From: Chloroflexota bacterium
GTDB taxonomy: Bacteria > Chloroflexota > Limnocylindria > Limnocylindrales > CSP1-4
Assembly (NCBI GenBank): GCA_003158675.1
Contig: PMKN01000040.1
Coordinates: 8,590 to 64,554, forward strand
DNA length: 55,965 nucleotides
Reading direction: 5' to 3'
The notes under the pieces are model-generated. The model ran no database searches. It was given only the letters and a program-made list of their open reading frames with translations, and had not been told where the DNA came from. Positions 20,555 through 28,939 of the stretch are shown here, piece after piece. The translations under genes and the position numbers were made by a program. Within the stretch, counting starts at the first letter, position 1, and every line of letters starts with the position of its first letter.

Positions 20555-20584
20555 TTGGCCAAATCCGACATGTATGCCTATCAT
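20555..20584 (+). promoter_or_regulatory. Promoter for the caspase-like secreted protein
   Basis: TTGGCC (20555-20560) and TATCAT (20579-20584) with an 18-nt spacer: the best -35/-10 pair found in the window. Predicted transcription start near 20591, giving a leader of ~245 nt before ATG 20836. Confidence 0.5.
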
Positions 20585-20835
20585 GGCCGCCTACCCGAAG
20601 CCACCGTCCGTTCAAGCAAGATGCAATCGGTGGGTTCGGCTACAGCAAGCCGGTCCGATCCGGACCGGCTCCCGGCCGACCTCGGCCGATGGGACCCCCA
20701 TCGCCCGGGACCATGGCGCGATTGTCGCCTCGCCAGCCGACCCACAGTCTTGTGAGTAAAGCCGCAGCCCATCGAGCCCGCTCCGGCGGGTCGCCGTCCC
20801 GCGACGCCGCGATGGGCCCTCAGGGAGACAACGGG
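20585..20835 (+). promoter_or_regulatory. Long structured leader (no gene) before the caspase-like secreted protein
   Basis: No coding signal is seen between the rmlD stop at 20505 and ATG 20836. Within the leader: a perfect 10-bp hairpin at 20648-20670 (loop ATC); a small CACA/TGTG hairpin at 20743-20754; then AGTAAAGC; then an 8-bp stem GCCCATCG/CGATGGGC (20767-20774 with 20810-20817) enclosing two hairpins (CCCGC/GCGGG at 20777-20790 and TCGC/GCGA at 20791-20804), a three-way junction. The ribosome site AGGGAG follows. The 20743-20817 part resembles the leader of the GH18 gene in layout. No known riboswitch class is identified. Confidence 0.5.
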
Positions 20836-22821
20836 ATGCGAAGACTCACCCTTGCGCTCGCCACCGGTCTGCTCGTGGCCAGCGCCAGTATCGTGGCCAA
20901 ACCGAGCCTCGCCGTGGCGGCTTCCTACGAAGCCAAGGTCGTCATCGTCGTGGGCCAGACTCAGGGTGCCACCGCGAGATATCGCTCCGACGCCGACGGG
21001 ACCGCTGCGGTCTTCGCCAAGTACACCTCCAACATCGTCAAGATCTACTCGCCTCAGGCGACTTGGAGTGCGGTCAAGGCCGCGGCTCAGGGCGCGAACA
21101 TCCTCGTCTACATGGGTCATGGGAGCGGCTACCCGAATCCGTACCTCGGATACCTGCAGCCCAATGCCGACAACGGGTTGGGGCTCGACGGGCCCACGGC
21201 GGGCCAGACCTACTACTACGGCCAGAACTACATGGCCCAGCTGGGTCTGGCGCCCAACGCCGTGGTCATCCTGAACCACCTGTGCTATGCGTCCGGGAAC
21301 AACGAAGCGGGTGCGGGCGACCCATCTGTGGACGTCGCCCACACGCGCATTGACGGGTATGCATCGGGCTTCATCCGCGGAGGAGCCAGGGCAGTCATCG
21401 CCGAGGGCCTGAACGACATCAGTTACTACGTCGACACCCTCTTCGCAGGTCACACGACTGCCGACGCCATGTGGAAGGGCTCGCCCACTTTCAACAACCA
21501 AGTCGTCAGCTGGCCAAGCACCCAAAACCCCGGCTTCACTTCGGAGAGCGATCCCAGCCTCGATCATCCGGCGTCGGACGGGGACGTCTACTACCGCTCG
21601 ATGGTTTCGAACCAGGCCCTCTCGACGGATGCGGTGATCGGCGGCCAGGCCGCGCCGTTCGTGAGTCAGAGTGGTTCCTACTACCCACTCCCGCCCACCC
21701 GCGTTGTGGACACACGCCCGGGACATCAGGGTCCCGTGGGCTCGGTTACTGCAGGCGGCGGCTACAACTACCAGATTGCCGGCGTCGGCGGCGTCCCCGC
21801 GAACGCGGTGGGCATCACGGCCAACGTCACGGTCACGGGCCAGACAGCCGCCGGGTGGGTGTACCTGGGACCTTCCGTGGACAAGGCGCCCGCCTCATCG
21901 ACGATCAACTTCCCGATGGGTGACAACCGGGCCAACGGAGTCACTGTTGCGCTCTCGCCGCAGGGCACGGTCGGGGTGTGGTACGGCGCCGGGAATGGCA
22001 ACGTTACCAACCTCATCATCGATGTCACCGGCTACTTCCTGCCCGACACGGCGGGCGCCGGCTACGTTGCTTTCGGCCCACGGCGCGTACTCGATACACG
22101 TGCCAACGGCAGCATCGGCATCGGCGGCCCGTTCGTAAGCGGGCAGCACCGCGTCATTCAGATCGCCGGCGTCGCCGACCTTCCCGCTTCCGGGATCGTG
22201 GCCGTGACCGGCAACCTCACCGTCGTGCGGCCATCCGCGAGGGGCTACGTCACCCTCGGGCCGGACCCGACCGACGCGCCCGCCTCGTCCACGATCAACT
22301 TCCCGGCTCGGGACATCAGAGCCAACAACGTTGTCGTGCCGGTCAACGCCGACGGCACCCTCTCGGCGGTCTATGTCGCCGGGCCGGGCGCTACCGTCGA
22401 TCTCGTGCTCGACATTTCCGGCTACTTCGTCGCGTCCGGCGGGGCCCTCTACAAGACCCTGGACCCGGCCCGGATCCTCGATTCGCGCACCGCTACGGGC
22501 GTCGCGAACCGCTTCTCCGCCGGCGCCGCTCAGCCGTTGCAGGTCTCTGGCCAGGGCGGCGTCCCCGCCGGAGCCGTCGCCGTCACCGCGAACCTGACGA
22601 TCACGCGCCAGTCCTGCGGCGGGTTCGCGGCCCTCGGGCCAACGATCGATGCCTCGACCAACTTCTCCAACCTGAACTTCCCCGTGGGCGATACGCGCGC
22701 CAACGGCGTGACCGTGCCGCTCACCAAGGATGGCGGCCTGGACGTCATCTACGTGGCCCCCGCCGGATGCGCCGCGGACCTGATTCTCGACGTAACCGGC
22801 TACTACCTGAACCCAGCGTAG
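20836..22821 (+). CDS. Secreted protein: clan-CD (caspase-like) domain plus three surface repeat modules
   Basis: 661 residues. Signal peptide 1 to ~28 (MRRLTLALATGLLVASASIV ... AVA-A). Residues ~30-250 hold ILVYMGHGSG with His95 and, after a ~50-residue spacer, VVILNHLCYASGN with Cys150: the His-Gly then hydrophobic-strand-Cys order of clan CD peptidases (caspase, gingipain, CHAT). This assignment is inference from motif spacing. Three ~120-residue modules follow (about 282-401, 410-530, 539-659), each beginning YYPLPPTRVVDTR-like, with INFPxGDxRANxVxVP in the middle and ending DVTGYF. The same module closes the next gene. Start ATG 20836 has AGGGAG eight nt upstream. No sortase or membrane anchor seen, so probably released or non-covalently wall-bound. 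Confidence 0.85.
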   Translation: MRRLTLALATGLLVASASIVAKPSLAVAASYEAKVVIVVGQTQGATARYRSDADGTAAVFAKYTSNIVKIYSPQATWSAVKAAAQGANILVYMGHGSGYPNPYLGYLQPNADNGLGLDGPTAGQTYYYGQNYMAQLGLAPNAVVILNHLCYASGNNEAGAGDPSVDVAHTRIDGYASGFIRGGARAVIAEGLNDISYYVDTLFAGHTTADAMWKGSPTFNNQVVSWPSTQNPGFTSESDPSLDHPASDGDVYYRSMVSNQALSTDAVIGGQAAPFVSQSGSYYPLPPTRVVDTRPGHQGPVGSVTAGGGYNYQIAGVGGVPANAVGITANVTVTGQTAAGWVYLGPSVDKAPASSTINFPMGDNRANGVTVALSPQGTVGVWYGAGNGNVTNLIIDVTGYFLPDTAGAGYVAFGPRRVLDTRANGSIGIGGPFVSGQHRVIQIAGVADLPASGIVAVTGNLTVVRPSARGYVTLGPDPTDAPASSTINFPARDIRANNVVVPVNADGTLSAVYVAGPGATVDLVLDISGYFVASGGALYKTLDPARILDSRTATGVANRFSAGAAQPLQVSGQGGVPAGAVAVTANLTITRQSCGGFAALGPTIDASTNFSNLNFPVGDTRANGVTVPLTKDGGLDVIYVAPAGCAADLILDVTGYYLNPA

Positions 22822-22840
22822 CGCTCACCGCACCGCACCC

Positions 22841-22927
22841 CACCCCATCACAGGGTTACCATGGGGTGAGTCGAAAGCGCGGTCGCCTTGTCGCGGAGTG
22901 GTTCAAACCGCGCCCAGGAGGGCGACC
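22841..22927 (+). promoter_or_regulatory. Structured leader before the GH18-type gene
   Basis: Hairpin CACCCCAT/ATGGGGTG (22841-22848 with 22861-22868, 12-nt loop), then AGTCGAAAGC, then stem GGTCGCC/GGCGACC (22881-22887 with 22921-22927) enclosing hairpin CGCGG/CCGCG (22892-22912). GTGAGT begins 15 nt before the enclosing stem, exactly as in the leader of the upstream gene (20752 to 20767). The first hairpin could also serve as a terminator of the upstream gene. A ribosome site GGTGAGG precedes ATG 22956. Confidence 0.5.
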
Positions 22928-22955
22928 GCCGGGAACCGTAACTGGTGAGGTCCGG

Positions 22956-25900
22956 ATGAATTACAACTCGACGTGCTCCCGGTCTACTGGATCCAGGCCG
23001 AGCCGGCCCGGAAGGCTCGGCTTCGCGGCGCTCTCGATCGCGCTCGGCGCGGCAATGGCGGTCAACCCGGCCGGCCCCGGCGCAAGGCCGGTTGCGGCAC
23101 TCGAACCAGGGACCGCGTCGTCGGATCAGACGGCCACGTCGATCATGTACCAGCAGGCTCTCGAGCACGCGAACGACCCGAACACCTTCGTCGCGGGCGA
23201 CGCCGTCAGCGTCCCGTACAGTCCGCGACACGGTGACACCACGTCCGTCGACGGCGGCCGGCCTGTCTCGCTCCCGGCTGGAACCGCCTCCGGCCGCTCG
23301 ATGGAGGACAGCCCGCAGGGCTCGATCGCGGCAGAGTCCGACGTCGCTGCTCCGGTTGCGGCGCCGGCGCTGGCCGGATCGAAGGCTTCGGTCACGGCCC
23401 AGGCACAACCGGCGACATCGACCAACGTCCTTCGCCGCGAGGTCTATGGCTTCCTGCCGTACTGGGAATCGGTAGCCGGGCCCACGCTCAACTACGACAT
23501 CCTCTCCACCGTCGCCTACTTCGGCGTGGGCACCGACGGTCTTGGCAACCTCCAGAAGCACGACGCCGACGGGACCACCTCAACCGGCTGGGCAGGATGG
23601 ACGAGCTCGTGGATGACGAACGTCATCAACGCCGCGCACGCCCACGGTACTCGTGTCGCGCTGACCGTCGAGGAGTTCGCCTGGGATTCCGCCGGGGTCA
23701 ATGAGCAGGTCCAGCTCCTCTCGAGCCCCGCCAACCGCCTCAACCTCGCTCAACAGATCGCGGCCGCCGTCAGCCAGCGCGGAGCTGACGGCGTGAACCT
23801 GGATTTCGAACCGATCGCCTCGACACAGGAGGGCGACTTCACCATCTTCGTTCGCACGCTTCGGGCTGAGCTCGACAAGATCAACCCCGGCTACGAGCTG
23901 ACCTTCTGCGGCACCGGCGCCCCCGGCTATTACGACGTCGCGGGCCTGACGGCGCCCGGGGCCGCCGATGCGGTCTTCATCATGGGCTACGACTTCCGGA
24001 CGGGCGCATCGGACTACGCCGGTTCCATCGACCCGCTCACCAGCCCCAAGCCGGTCTACGACCTGACCCAGGTCGTCAACATGTGGAAGGCGCGGACCTC
24101 GGTCTCAAAGATAATCATGGGCCTGCCCTACTACGGCATCGCCTGGTCGACGGCAAGCAACGCCCCGAACGCGACGGTCATCAGTTCGGCGTGCTCGCCG
24201 ACATCGGTCTTCTTCGCCCAGGCGGCATCCTTGGCCGCGACCAACGGCCGCAACTACGACTCGATCGAGCAGTCCGCATGGACCTCGTACCAGCTCACCT
24301 GCGGCGGGGTTCAGACCTGGCGCGAGCTGTACTACGACGACGCCCAGTCCCTCAGCGCCAAGTACGACATGATCAACTACTGGAACCTGCGGGGCATGGG
24401 CATCTGGGCACTGGGGTACGACGCCGGCCACCCCGAGATTCCGAGTCTGGTCGCCTCCAAGTTCCTGACCGACAAGACACCGCCGGTCGTGGGCATCGTG
24501 AATCTCCCGGCAACCCAGACCAACGAAGGCTTCGCCATCGGCTGGACCGGGAGCGATGACTGGAACGGCATTGCCAGCTACGACGTCCAGGTCTCGACCG
24601 ACGGCGGTCCATTCACCGACTGGCTGGTCGGCACCACCGAGACGAACGACAGCTTCCAGGGATCTTCCGGCCACAACTACTCGTTCCGCGTCAGGGCCAC
24701 CGACGGCGTAGGCAACGTGGGTGCGTGGGACGTGACTTCGACATACACTTCGTCGCCTTCGTTCGCCGTCGGCGGTTTCGCCTCGGTAGCGGCCGCGTCG
24801 GTGAATGAGCGCGCGTCGCCGTCTGCCACGGACACCGTGGTTTCGACAGCGTCTAACGGGACCGTGCTGCAGATCATCGGCGGGCCGGTCACGGGCAGCG
24901 ACGGGGTGACCTGGTACCAGGTCACCGGTCCCTTCGCCACCGTCAACGCCGTGGTGCCCCTGTTTCCGGGTCCATGGGTCGCGGTAACGGACGGGACGAA
25001 CAACTGGGTCGTGCCGATCACGCCGCCCAACTCTACGGTGGTCGCAGCCGGAATCGCCGGCTACTCCGTCGGCGTGCCGGGGATGCAGCCTTCCGGTACC
25101 GGCATCGATCGCGGCAAGGTCTTCTCGCCCGACGGCGACGGAATCCGCGACACGCTGCCGATCTCCTGGACCGACACTCCGGCCTTCAACGACGTAACCC
25201 TGACGGTCTACCGCGACGACGACAGCGTCGCCGGCACGATCGACCTCGGGCCGCTCGGCTCCGGACCTCAGTCGTACGCCTGGAACGGCACTCTAGACGG
25301 CAAGACTCCCCTGCCCGACGCGCGTTACCTGATCCAGGTGACCGGTACCACGGCCGGTGGGTCCACCTACTTCGCTCCGTCGCGGGCGCCATCCGGGGTC
25401 TGGCAGATGGACGAGCTGGGCGCAGTAATCGACACCACGCCGAGCGGGACGTATTACCCGCTGGCTCCGGTGCGCGTCTTGGACACTCGGTCCGGGGTAG
25501 GCCTCAGCGGGCCCTTCAAGTCGGGTCAAACCCGGTCGATGAAGATCGCGGGCGCGACCGGCGGAGTGCCCGCCGGGGCAATCGCGATTACTGGCAATCT
25601 GACAGTTACCCAGGCGACTCTCGCCGGCTACGTGAGATTCGGATCTTCAGTGAGCGGCAGCGCCTCGACGATCAACTTCAAGGCCGGTGACAACCGAGCC
25701 AACGGCGTCACTCTGGGCCTTGCCGCGGACGGCAGTCTCAGTGGTTTCTACTTCACTTCGTCCGGTAAGGGCACGATCGCTCTCATCCTTGACATCACGG
25801 GCTACTTCATGAGGGACGGCAACGGGGCCACCTTCGTACCCGTCACGCCTACGCGTATCGTCGACACTCGCATCAAGAAGGGCGTCCTCGCAACACTCAC

Positions 25901-26573
25901 CGCCAACATGATTGCCGGCTTCGGCGTCGCCGAGCAGGCCGGAGTGCCCGACAACGCCGTGGCCGTGACTGGCAACGCAACGGTGACCGGCCAGACCGGA
26001 GCCGGCTACATCGTCATCGCGCCGACGATCCCCTCGGCCAAGGCGCCGGGTTCCTCCACTCTCAACTTCCCCAAGGGTGACAACCGGGCCAACAACATCA
26101 CCGTGCCGATATCTGGCGGGAACCTCCAGGTCGAGTACGTCGGCCCGGCCAGAACTACTGCCCATTTCGTCTTCGACGTGACGGGTTACTTTGTGCCAGG
26201 TCTCTCGGGCGCGACGTTTGTGCCTCTCGCACCCGGCCGAGTCGTGGATAGCCGGGTTGGGCAGGGCTTCCAGGGGCCCCTCAACACGGGCGCCACCGCC
26301 CCGTTCGCGGTGGCTGGGCAGGTCTCCGTTCACCCGATCGCAGTCGCGGTCGTGGGCAATCTCACCGTCACGAGCCAGACCTCGCAGGGTTGGCTGGCGG
26401 CGGCACCGGGACCCGAGACCTCGACTTCGACGCTCAACTTCCCGGTCGGCGACAACCGCGCCAACGGCTTCGTGAGCCTCCTCGGGCCCAGCGGCACGTT
26501 GGCGGTGACGTTCGGAGGCAGCAAGGGATCGAAATCGCACTTCGTCGTCGACATACTCGGCTACTACCGCTGA
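22956..26573 (+). CDS. Secreted GH18-type hydrolase with Fn3-like, SH3-like and three surface repeat modules
   Basis: 1,205 residues. Signal peptide or anchor ~20-48 (GFAALSIALGAAMAV); disordered to ~158. The GH18 barrel (~160-470) starts EVYGFLPYWES and carries GADGVNLDFEP: D278, N281, D283, E285 in the DxxDxDxE position with Asn replacing one Asp, as in YaaH-type wall or cortex hydrolases; E285 is the expected acid. Then an Fn3-like domain (SYDVQVSTDGG ... YSFRVRATDGVGNVG), an SH3-like part (VNERASPSATDTVV), a FlgD/CHU_C-like Ig domain (FSPDGDGIRDT), and three ~120-residue VLDTR...GYF modules. ATG chosen for GGTGAGG five nt upstream; the frame is open further but overlaps the upstream gene. 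Peptidoglycan or chitin-like glycan as substrate is inference. Confidence 0.88.
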   Translation: MNYNSTCSRSTGSRPSRPGRLGFAALSIALGAAMAVNPAGPGARPVAALEPGTASSDQTATSIMYQQALEHANDPNTFVAGDAVSVPYSPRHGDTTSVDGGRPVSLPAGTASGRSMEDSPQGSIAAESDVAAPVAAPALAGSKASVTAQAQPATSTNVLRREVYGFLPYWESVAGPTLNYDILSTVAYFGVGTDGLGNLQKHDADGTTSTGWAGWTSSWMTNVINAAHAHGTRVALTVEEFAWDSAGVNEQVQLLSSPANRLNLAQQIAAAVSQRGADGVNLDFEPIASTQEGDFTIFVRTLRAELDKINPGYELTFCGTGAPGYYDVAGLTAPGAADAVFIMGYDFRTGASDYAGSIDPLTSPKPVYDLTQVVNMWKARTSVSKIIMGLPYYGIAWSTASNAPNATVISSACSPTSVFFAQAASLAATNGRNYDSIEQSAWTSYQLTCGGVQTWRELYYDDAQSLSAKYDMINYWNLRGMGIWALGYDAGHPEIPSLVASKFLTDKTPPVVGIVNLPATQTNEGFAIGWTGSDDWNGIASYDVQVSTDGGPFTDWLVGTTETNDSFQGSSGHNYSFRVRATDGVGNVGAWDVTSTYTSSPSFAVGGFASVAAASVNERASPSATDTVVSTASNGTVLQIIGGPVTGSDGVTWYQVTGPFATVNAVVPLFPGPWVAVTDGTNNWVVPITPPNSTVVAAGIAGYSVGVPGMQPSGTGIDRGKVFSPDGDGIRDTLPISWTDTPAFNDVTLTVYRDDDSVAGTIDLGPLGSGPQSYAWNGTLDGKTPLPDARYLIQVTGTTAGGSTYFAPSRAPSGVWQMDELGAVIDTTPSGTYYPLAPVRVLDTRSGVGLSGPFKSGQTRSMKIAGATGGVPAGAIAITGNLTVTQATLAGYVRFGSSVSGSASTINFKAGDNRANGVTLGLAADGSLSGFYFTSSGKGTIALILDITGYFMRDGNGATFVPVTPTRIVDTRIKKGVLATLTANMIAGFGVAEQAGVPDNAVAVTGNATVTGQTGAGYIVIAPTIPSAKAPGSSTLNFPKGDNRANNITVPISGGNLQVEYVGPARTTAHFVFDVTGYFVPGLSGATFVPLAPGRVVDSRVGQGFQGPLNTGATAPFAVAGQVSVHPIAVAVVGNLTVTSQTSQGWLAAAPGPETSTSTLNFPVGDNRANGFVSLLGPSGTLAVTFGGSKGSKSHFVVDILGYYR

Positions 26574-26663
26574 CGGTGGCCTTCGTGGCCGGCGGCTTCG
26601 AGGGCCAGGCCTGCGGAAGCGCTCGTGGCGGACAGCCCGAAGGCCCGGTGCGAACCCGATCGA

Positions 26664-26669
26664 TAGACT
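26664..26669 (+). promoter_or_regulatory. -10 box placed for a leaderless transcript (GT4 gene)
   Basis: TAGACT ends seven nt before ATG 26677; no ribosome site. Same arrangement as at 6363. Confidence 0.6.
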
Positions 26670-26676
26670 GCCCGAT

Positions 26677-28056
26677 ATGCCACTAATTGCTCCGCCTGCG
26701 CCGGCGGCGTTCGCCGGTCGACCGACGCGAGGCGTTCGAATAGTCATCGACCTGCGCCCCCTTCAGCAGCCCGATCGTGCCCCGGTGACGGCGGCATACC
26801 TGGACAACCTGCTGGCGGCATTCGACTCCGAGCCGCTGGCGGGCGAAGAGTTAGTCGCTCTAATGCAGGCCGGATTGCCGGACCCAACCGCCGGGCTTCA
26901 GCGTCTGCCGGTCGCCGCACGGAGATGGCTTCCACCCACCCGGCTCCTTCGCGCCGCCTCGCTGACAGTGGACCCGTTCCTGCTTCGAGGGGCTTCCGTG
27001 GCCGCTGGCAGGGCGTCCGCCGGAGCCGTCTACCACCTCGCGGGCGCCAGCCTCCCGCTGGCATCGAGACTGCCCGTCGTGGCCACTCTGCTGGATCTGG
27101 CGCCGTGGGAACTGCCGCAGGCCTACCAGGGCGGGCCGGCGGCGCATCTCGGCGAGCGCCTCCGGGCGCGGCTGCTCCGCGACGCGAGCCTGATAGTCGG
27201 CAGCGAAGCCGTGGCTCGGAGCGCGGCGCGCCTGCTGCGCGCCCGGCCGGGCCGCATCCACGTCGTGCCTTTCGCGCCGAATCCAGCGGCGGCAGCCATC
27301 TGCGCGGGCCCGTATGCGGTCTCTGACGACCGCGGCTTCGCCGCCGGTATCGCGGGCACCATCGCCCTCGAGCGAGAGATCCTCGGTCTTCCGGATCGCT
27401 ACCTCATCTTGCTTGGCCGGTACGATGCCCGGACGGACATCCCGACCCTCCTGGATGCGTTGGCGGCCCTGAACGAGCAGTCCCGACCCGCCATTCTCTC
27501 GACCGAGGCGCCGTGGCCGCCGGTTCTCCTCCTGGCCGGCGCCAGACCGGAGGATCGATCCTCGTTGATGCGGGCGGCGGGACGGCGCGGCCTCGACGGG
27601 CAACTCATCTACGCCGAGCCGCTCCCCGGAGAGCGCTTCGCGACCGTGGTTGCGGGAGCGCGGGCCGCCATCCGTTCCGCGGTCAGCGACGCCGTCGGGT
27701 CGCTCGCGATCGACGCCATAGCCTGCGGAACACCCGTGGTGGCCAGCGCCGTAGGAGCTCTGCCGGAGGCGATTGGGGGCGCCGGGATCCTGGTCGAGCC
27801 GCGCGACTCGGCCCACATGGCCCGCGCCATAGAAGCAGTGTGGTCGGACGACTCACTACACCTCCGGCTACGCAAGGCCGCGACGGTCGCGGCCCGTGAG
27901 TTGCCCACGTGGGTGGACGTCGCCTGGATGACTCGGGCGGTCTATGCGGCAGCGGCCGGCGTCGGGACGACAGCCGCGGAGGCACCGGCCCAGAACCCAG
28001 ACGCGGCGGCGGGCCAAATCGGGCCGGGTCTCGCCGATCCGGGCGAGTCGCTGTAG
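26677..28056 (+). CDS. Family 4 glycosyltransferase
   Basis: 459 residues, cytoplasmic GT-B fold. N-terminal strand VRIVIDLRPLQ; acceptor-side VVATLLDLAPWELP; linker SLIVGSEAVARSAARLL; C-terminal donor site with DAVGSLAIDAIACGTPVVASAVGALPEAI and GILVEPRD, the retaining GT4 pattern. The GT4 Glu before the SLAIDAIACGTPV helix is replaced by Asp/Ala residues, so a degenerate active site cannot be excluded. Leaderless start. It stands at the head of the envelope-sugar region and may act on the same glycan as the Wbp genes; donor and acceptor are unknown. Confidence 0.85.
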   Translation: MPLIAPPAPAAFAGRPTRGVRIVIDLRPLQQPDRAPVTAAYLDNLLAAFDSEPLAGEELVALMQAGLPDPTAGLQRLPVAARRWLPPTRLLRAASLTVDPFLLRGASVAAGRASAGAVYHLAGASLPLASRLPVVATLLDLAPWELPQAYQGGPAAHLGERLRARLLRDASLIVGSEAVARSAARLLRARPGRIHVVPFAPNPAAAAICAGPYAVSDDRGFAAGIAGTIALEREILGLPDRYLILLGRYDARTDIPTLLDALAALNEQSRPAILSTEAPWPPVLLLAGARPEDRSSLMRAAGRRGLDGQLIYAEPLPGERFATVVAGARAAIRSAVSDAVGSLAIDAIACGTPVVASAVGALPEAIGGAGILVEPRDSAHMARAIEAVWSDDSLHLRLRKAATVAARELPTWVDVAWMTRAVYAAAAGVGTTAAEAPAQNPDAAAGQIGPGLADPGESL

Positions 28057-28119
28057 GCTGGACTGCAACGGCCGCCATCGAGCCGGCCGCCTGCCCATCC
28101 GTCGAGGAGGGATGACCCG

Positions 28120-28785
28120 ATGAACGACAAGCCGGGCGACCAGCCGGCCGAGAAACCGAAGGCAGCGCCCCGAGCGAGGCGCTCGTCAACCCCCCCAGCT
28201 GCGGCGGCCGTGGAGCCGGTAGGTGCATCGATGCCCGCCCCGATTCCGTCGGTGACTGCTCCAGAGGCGGCTGCGTCCTCCGCGTCGCATTCGAGCGCGC
28301 CGATCCGCGCAACCACGGTCAACGTCAACCGCGGTGGCGTGGGCGAGGTCGAGGCCGTTACGATCAACGTCCACCAGGGCGGAATCGGCGCCGCATCCGC
28401 CGAGGACATCACCGTCACCCAGGGCGGAATCGGACGGGCTCGTGCCGACGACATAGCCATCCGGCTGGGAGGCGCGGGAGTCGCCCACGGGGACCGCGTG
28501 TCGGTCGAGCTCGGGAGCATTGGTCTTGCCGTGGGTGGCAGCGTCTCACTGACCCAGGGCTATGCCCGAAGCGTCCTGGCGCGAGAGGTCAGGATCAACC
28601 AAGGCGGAGCGCAGTCGATCGTCGCCGAGAAGGTTGTGTTCGAAAAGCAGGGCGGGGCCTTCATCCTGCTGGCCCGGAGGGTGGAGGGCGACGTTCGGAC
28701 TGTCCTCGACTGGCGCGGAGCGCTCGCCCTGGGCGCTGTTGTAGCCCTGGGATTCGCCCTGGTGGGGCGCCGCAAGCACACCTAG
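28120..28785 (+). CDS. Tail-anchored beta-solenoid-like repeat protein, unknown function
   Basis: 221 residues. After a Pro/Ala-rich N-terminus (1-65) come about eight ~15-residue repeats (about 66-188) of the pattern V-x-V-x-Q-G-G-I-G-x-A-x-A-x-D/E, e.g. DITVTQGGIGRARA and EVRINQGGAQSIVA. Regular alternation and invariant Gly/Ala positions suggest a small parallel beta-helix. One membrane helix (about 196-213) and RRKHT end the protein, so it is a tail anchor with the repeat in the cytoplasm. No signal peptide. GAGGAGG lies nine nt before ATG. Bactofilins are a comparable cytoplasmic beta-helix group, but no bactofilin signature is seen. Confidence 0.75.
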   Translation: MNDKPGDQPAEKPKAAPRARRSSTPPAAAAVEPVGASMPAPIPSVTAPEAAASSASHSSAPIRATTVNVNRGGVGEVEAVTINVHQGGIGAASAEDITVTQGGIGRARADDIAIRLGGAGVAHGDRVSVELGSIGLAVGGSVSLTQGYARSVLAREVRINQGGAQSIVAEKVVFEKQGGAFILLARRVEGDVRTVLDWRGALALGAVVALGFALVGRRKHT

Positions 28786-28865
28786 AGCCTTGAGCCGCCG
28801 CACCCGAGCTTCAGCCGTCAGCGGCTTGGGCGACCGTGGCTGCGGTTCGGGAGGAGGCCGTCCGG

Positions 28866-28871
28866 TATACT
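28866..28871 (+). promoter_or_regulatory. -10 box for the wbp-type operon
   Basis: TATACT in the 154-base gap before GTG 28940; predicted leader ~60 nt with CAGGAG as ribosome site. Five sugar-nucleotide genes and a glycosyltransferase follow with overlaps or gaps of 12 nt or less. Confidence 0.5.
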
Positions 28872-28939
28872 CAATCGCTCGGTGGAGCGGCGTCTCGAGA
28901 GACCCTCGGCCGATCTCCGATCCGTCGCAGGAGCTGTCA

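Noticed and set aside
22841..22955. c-di-AMP (ydaO) or c-di-GMP (GEMM) riboswitch
   Set aside because: GGGGTGAGTCG and CACAGGG..ACC look superficially similar, but the remaining conserved segments of each class are missing or in the wrong order.
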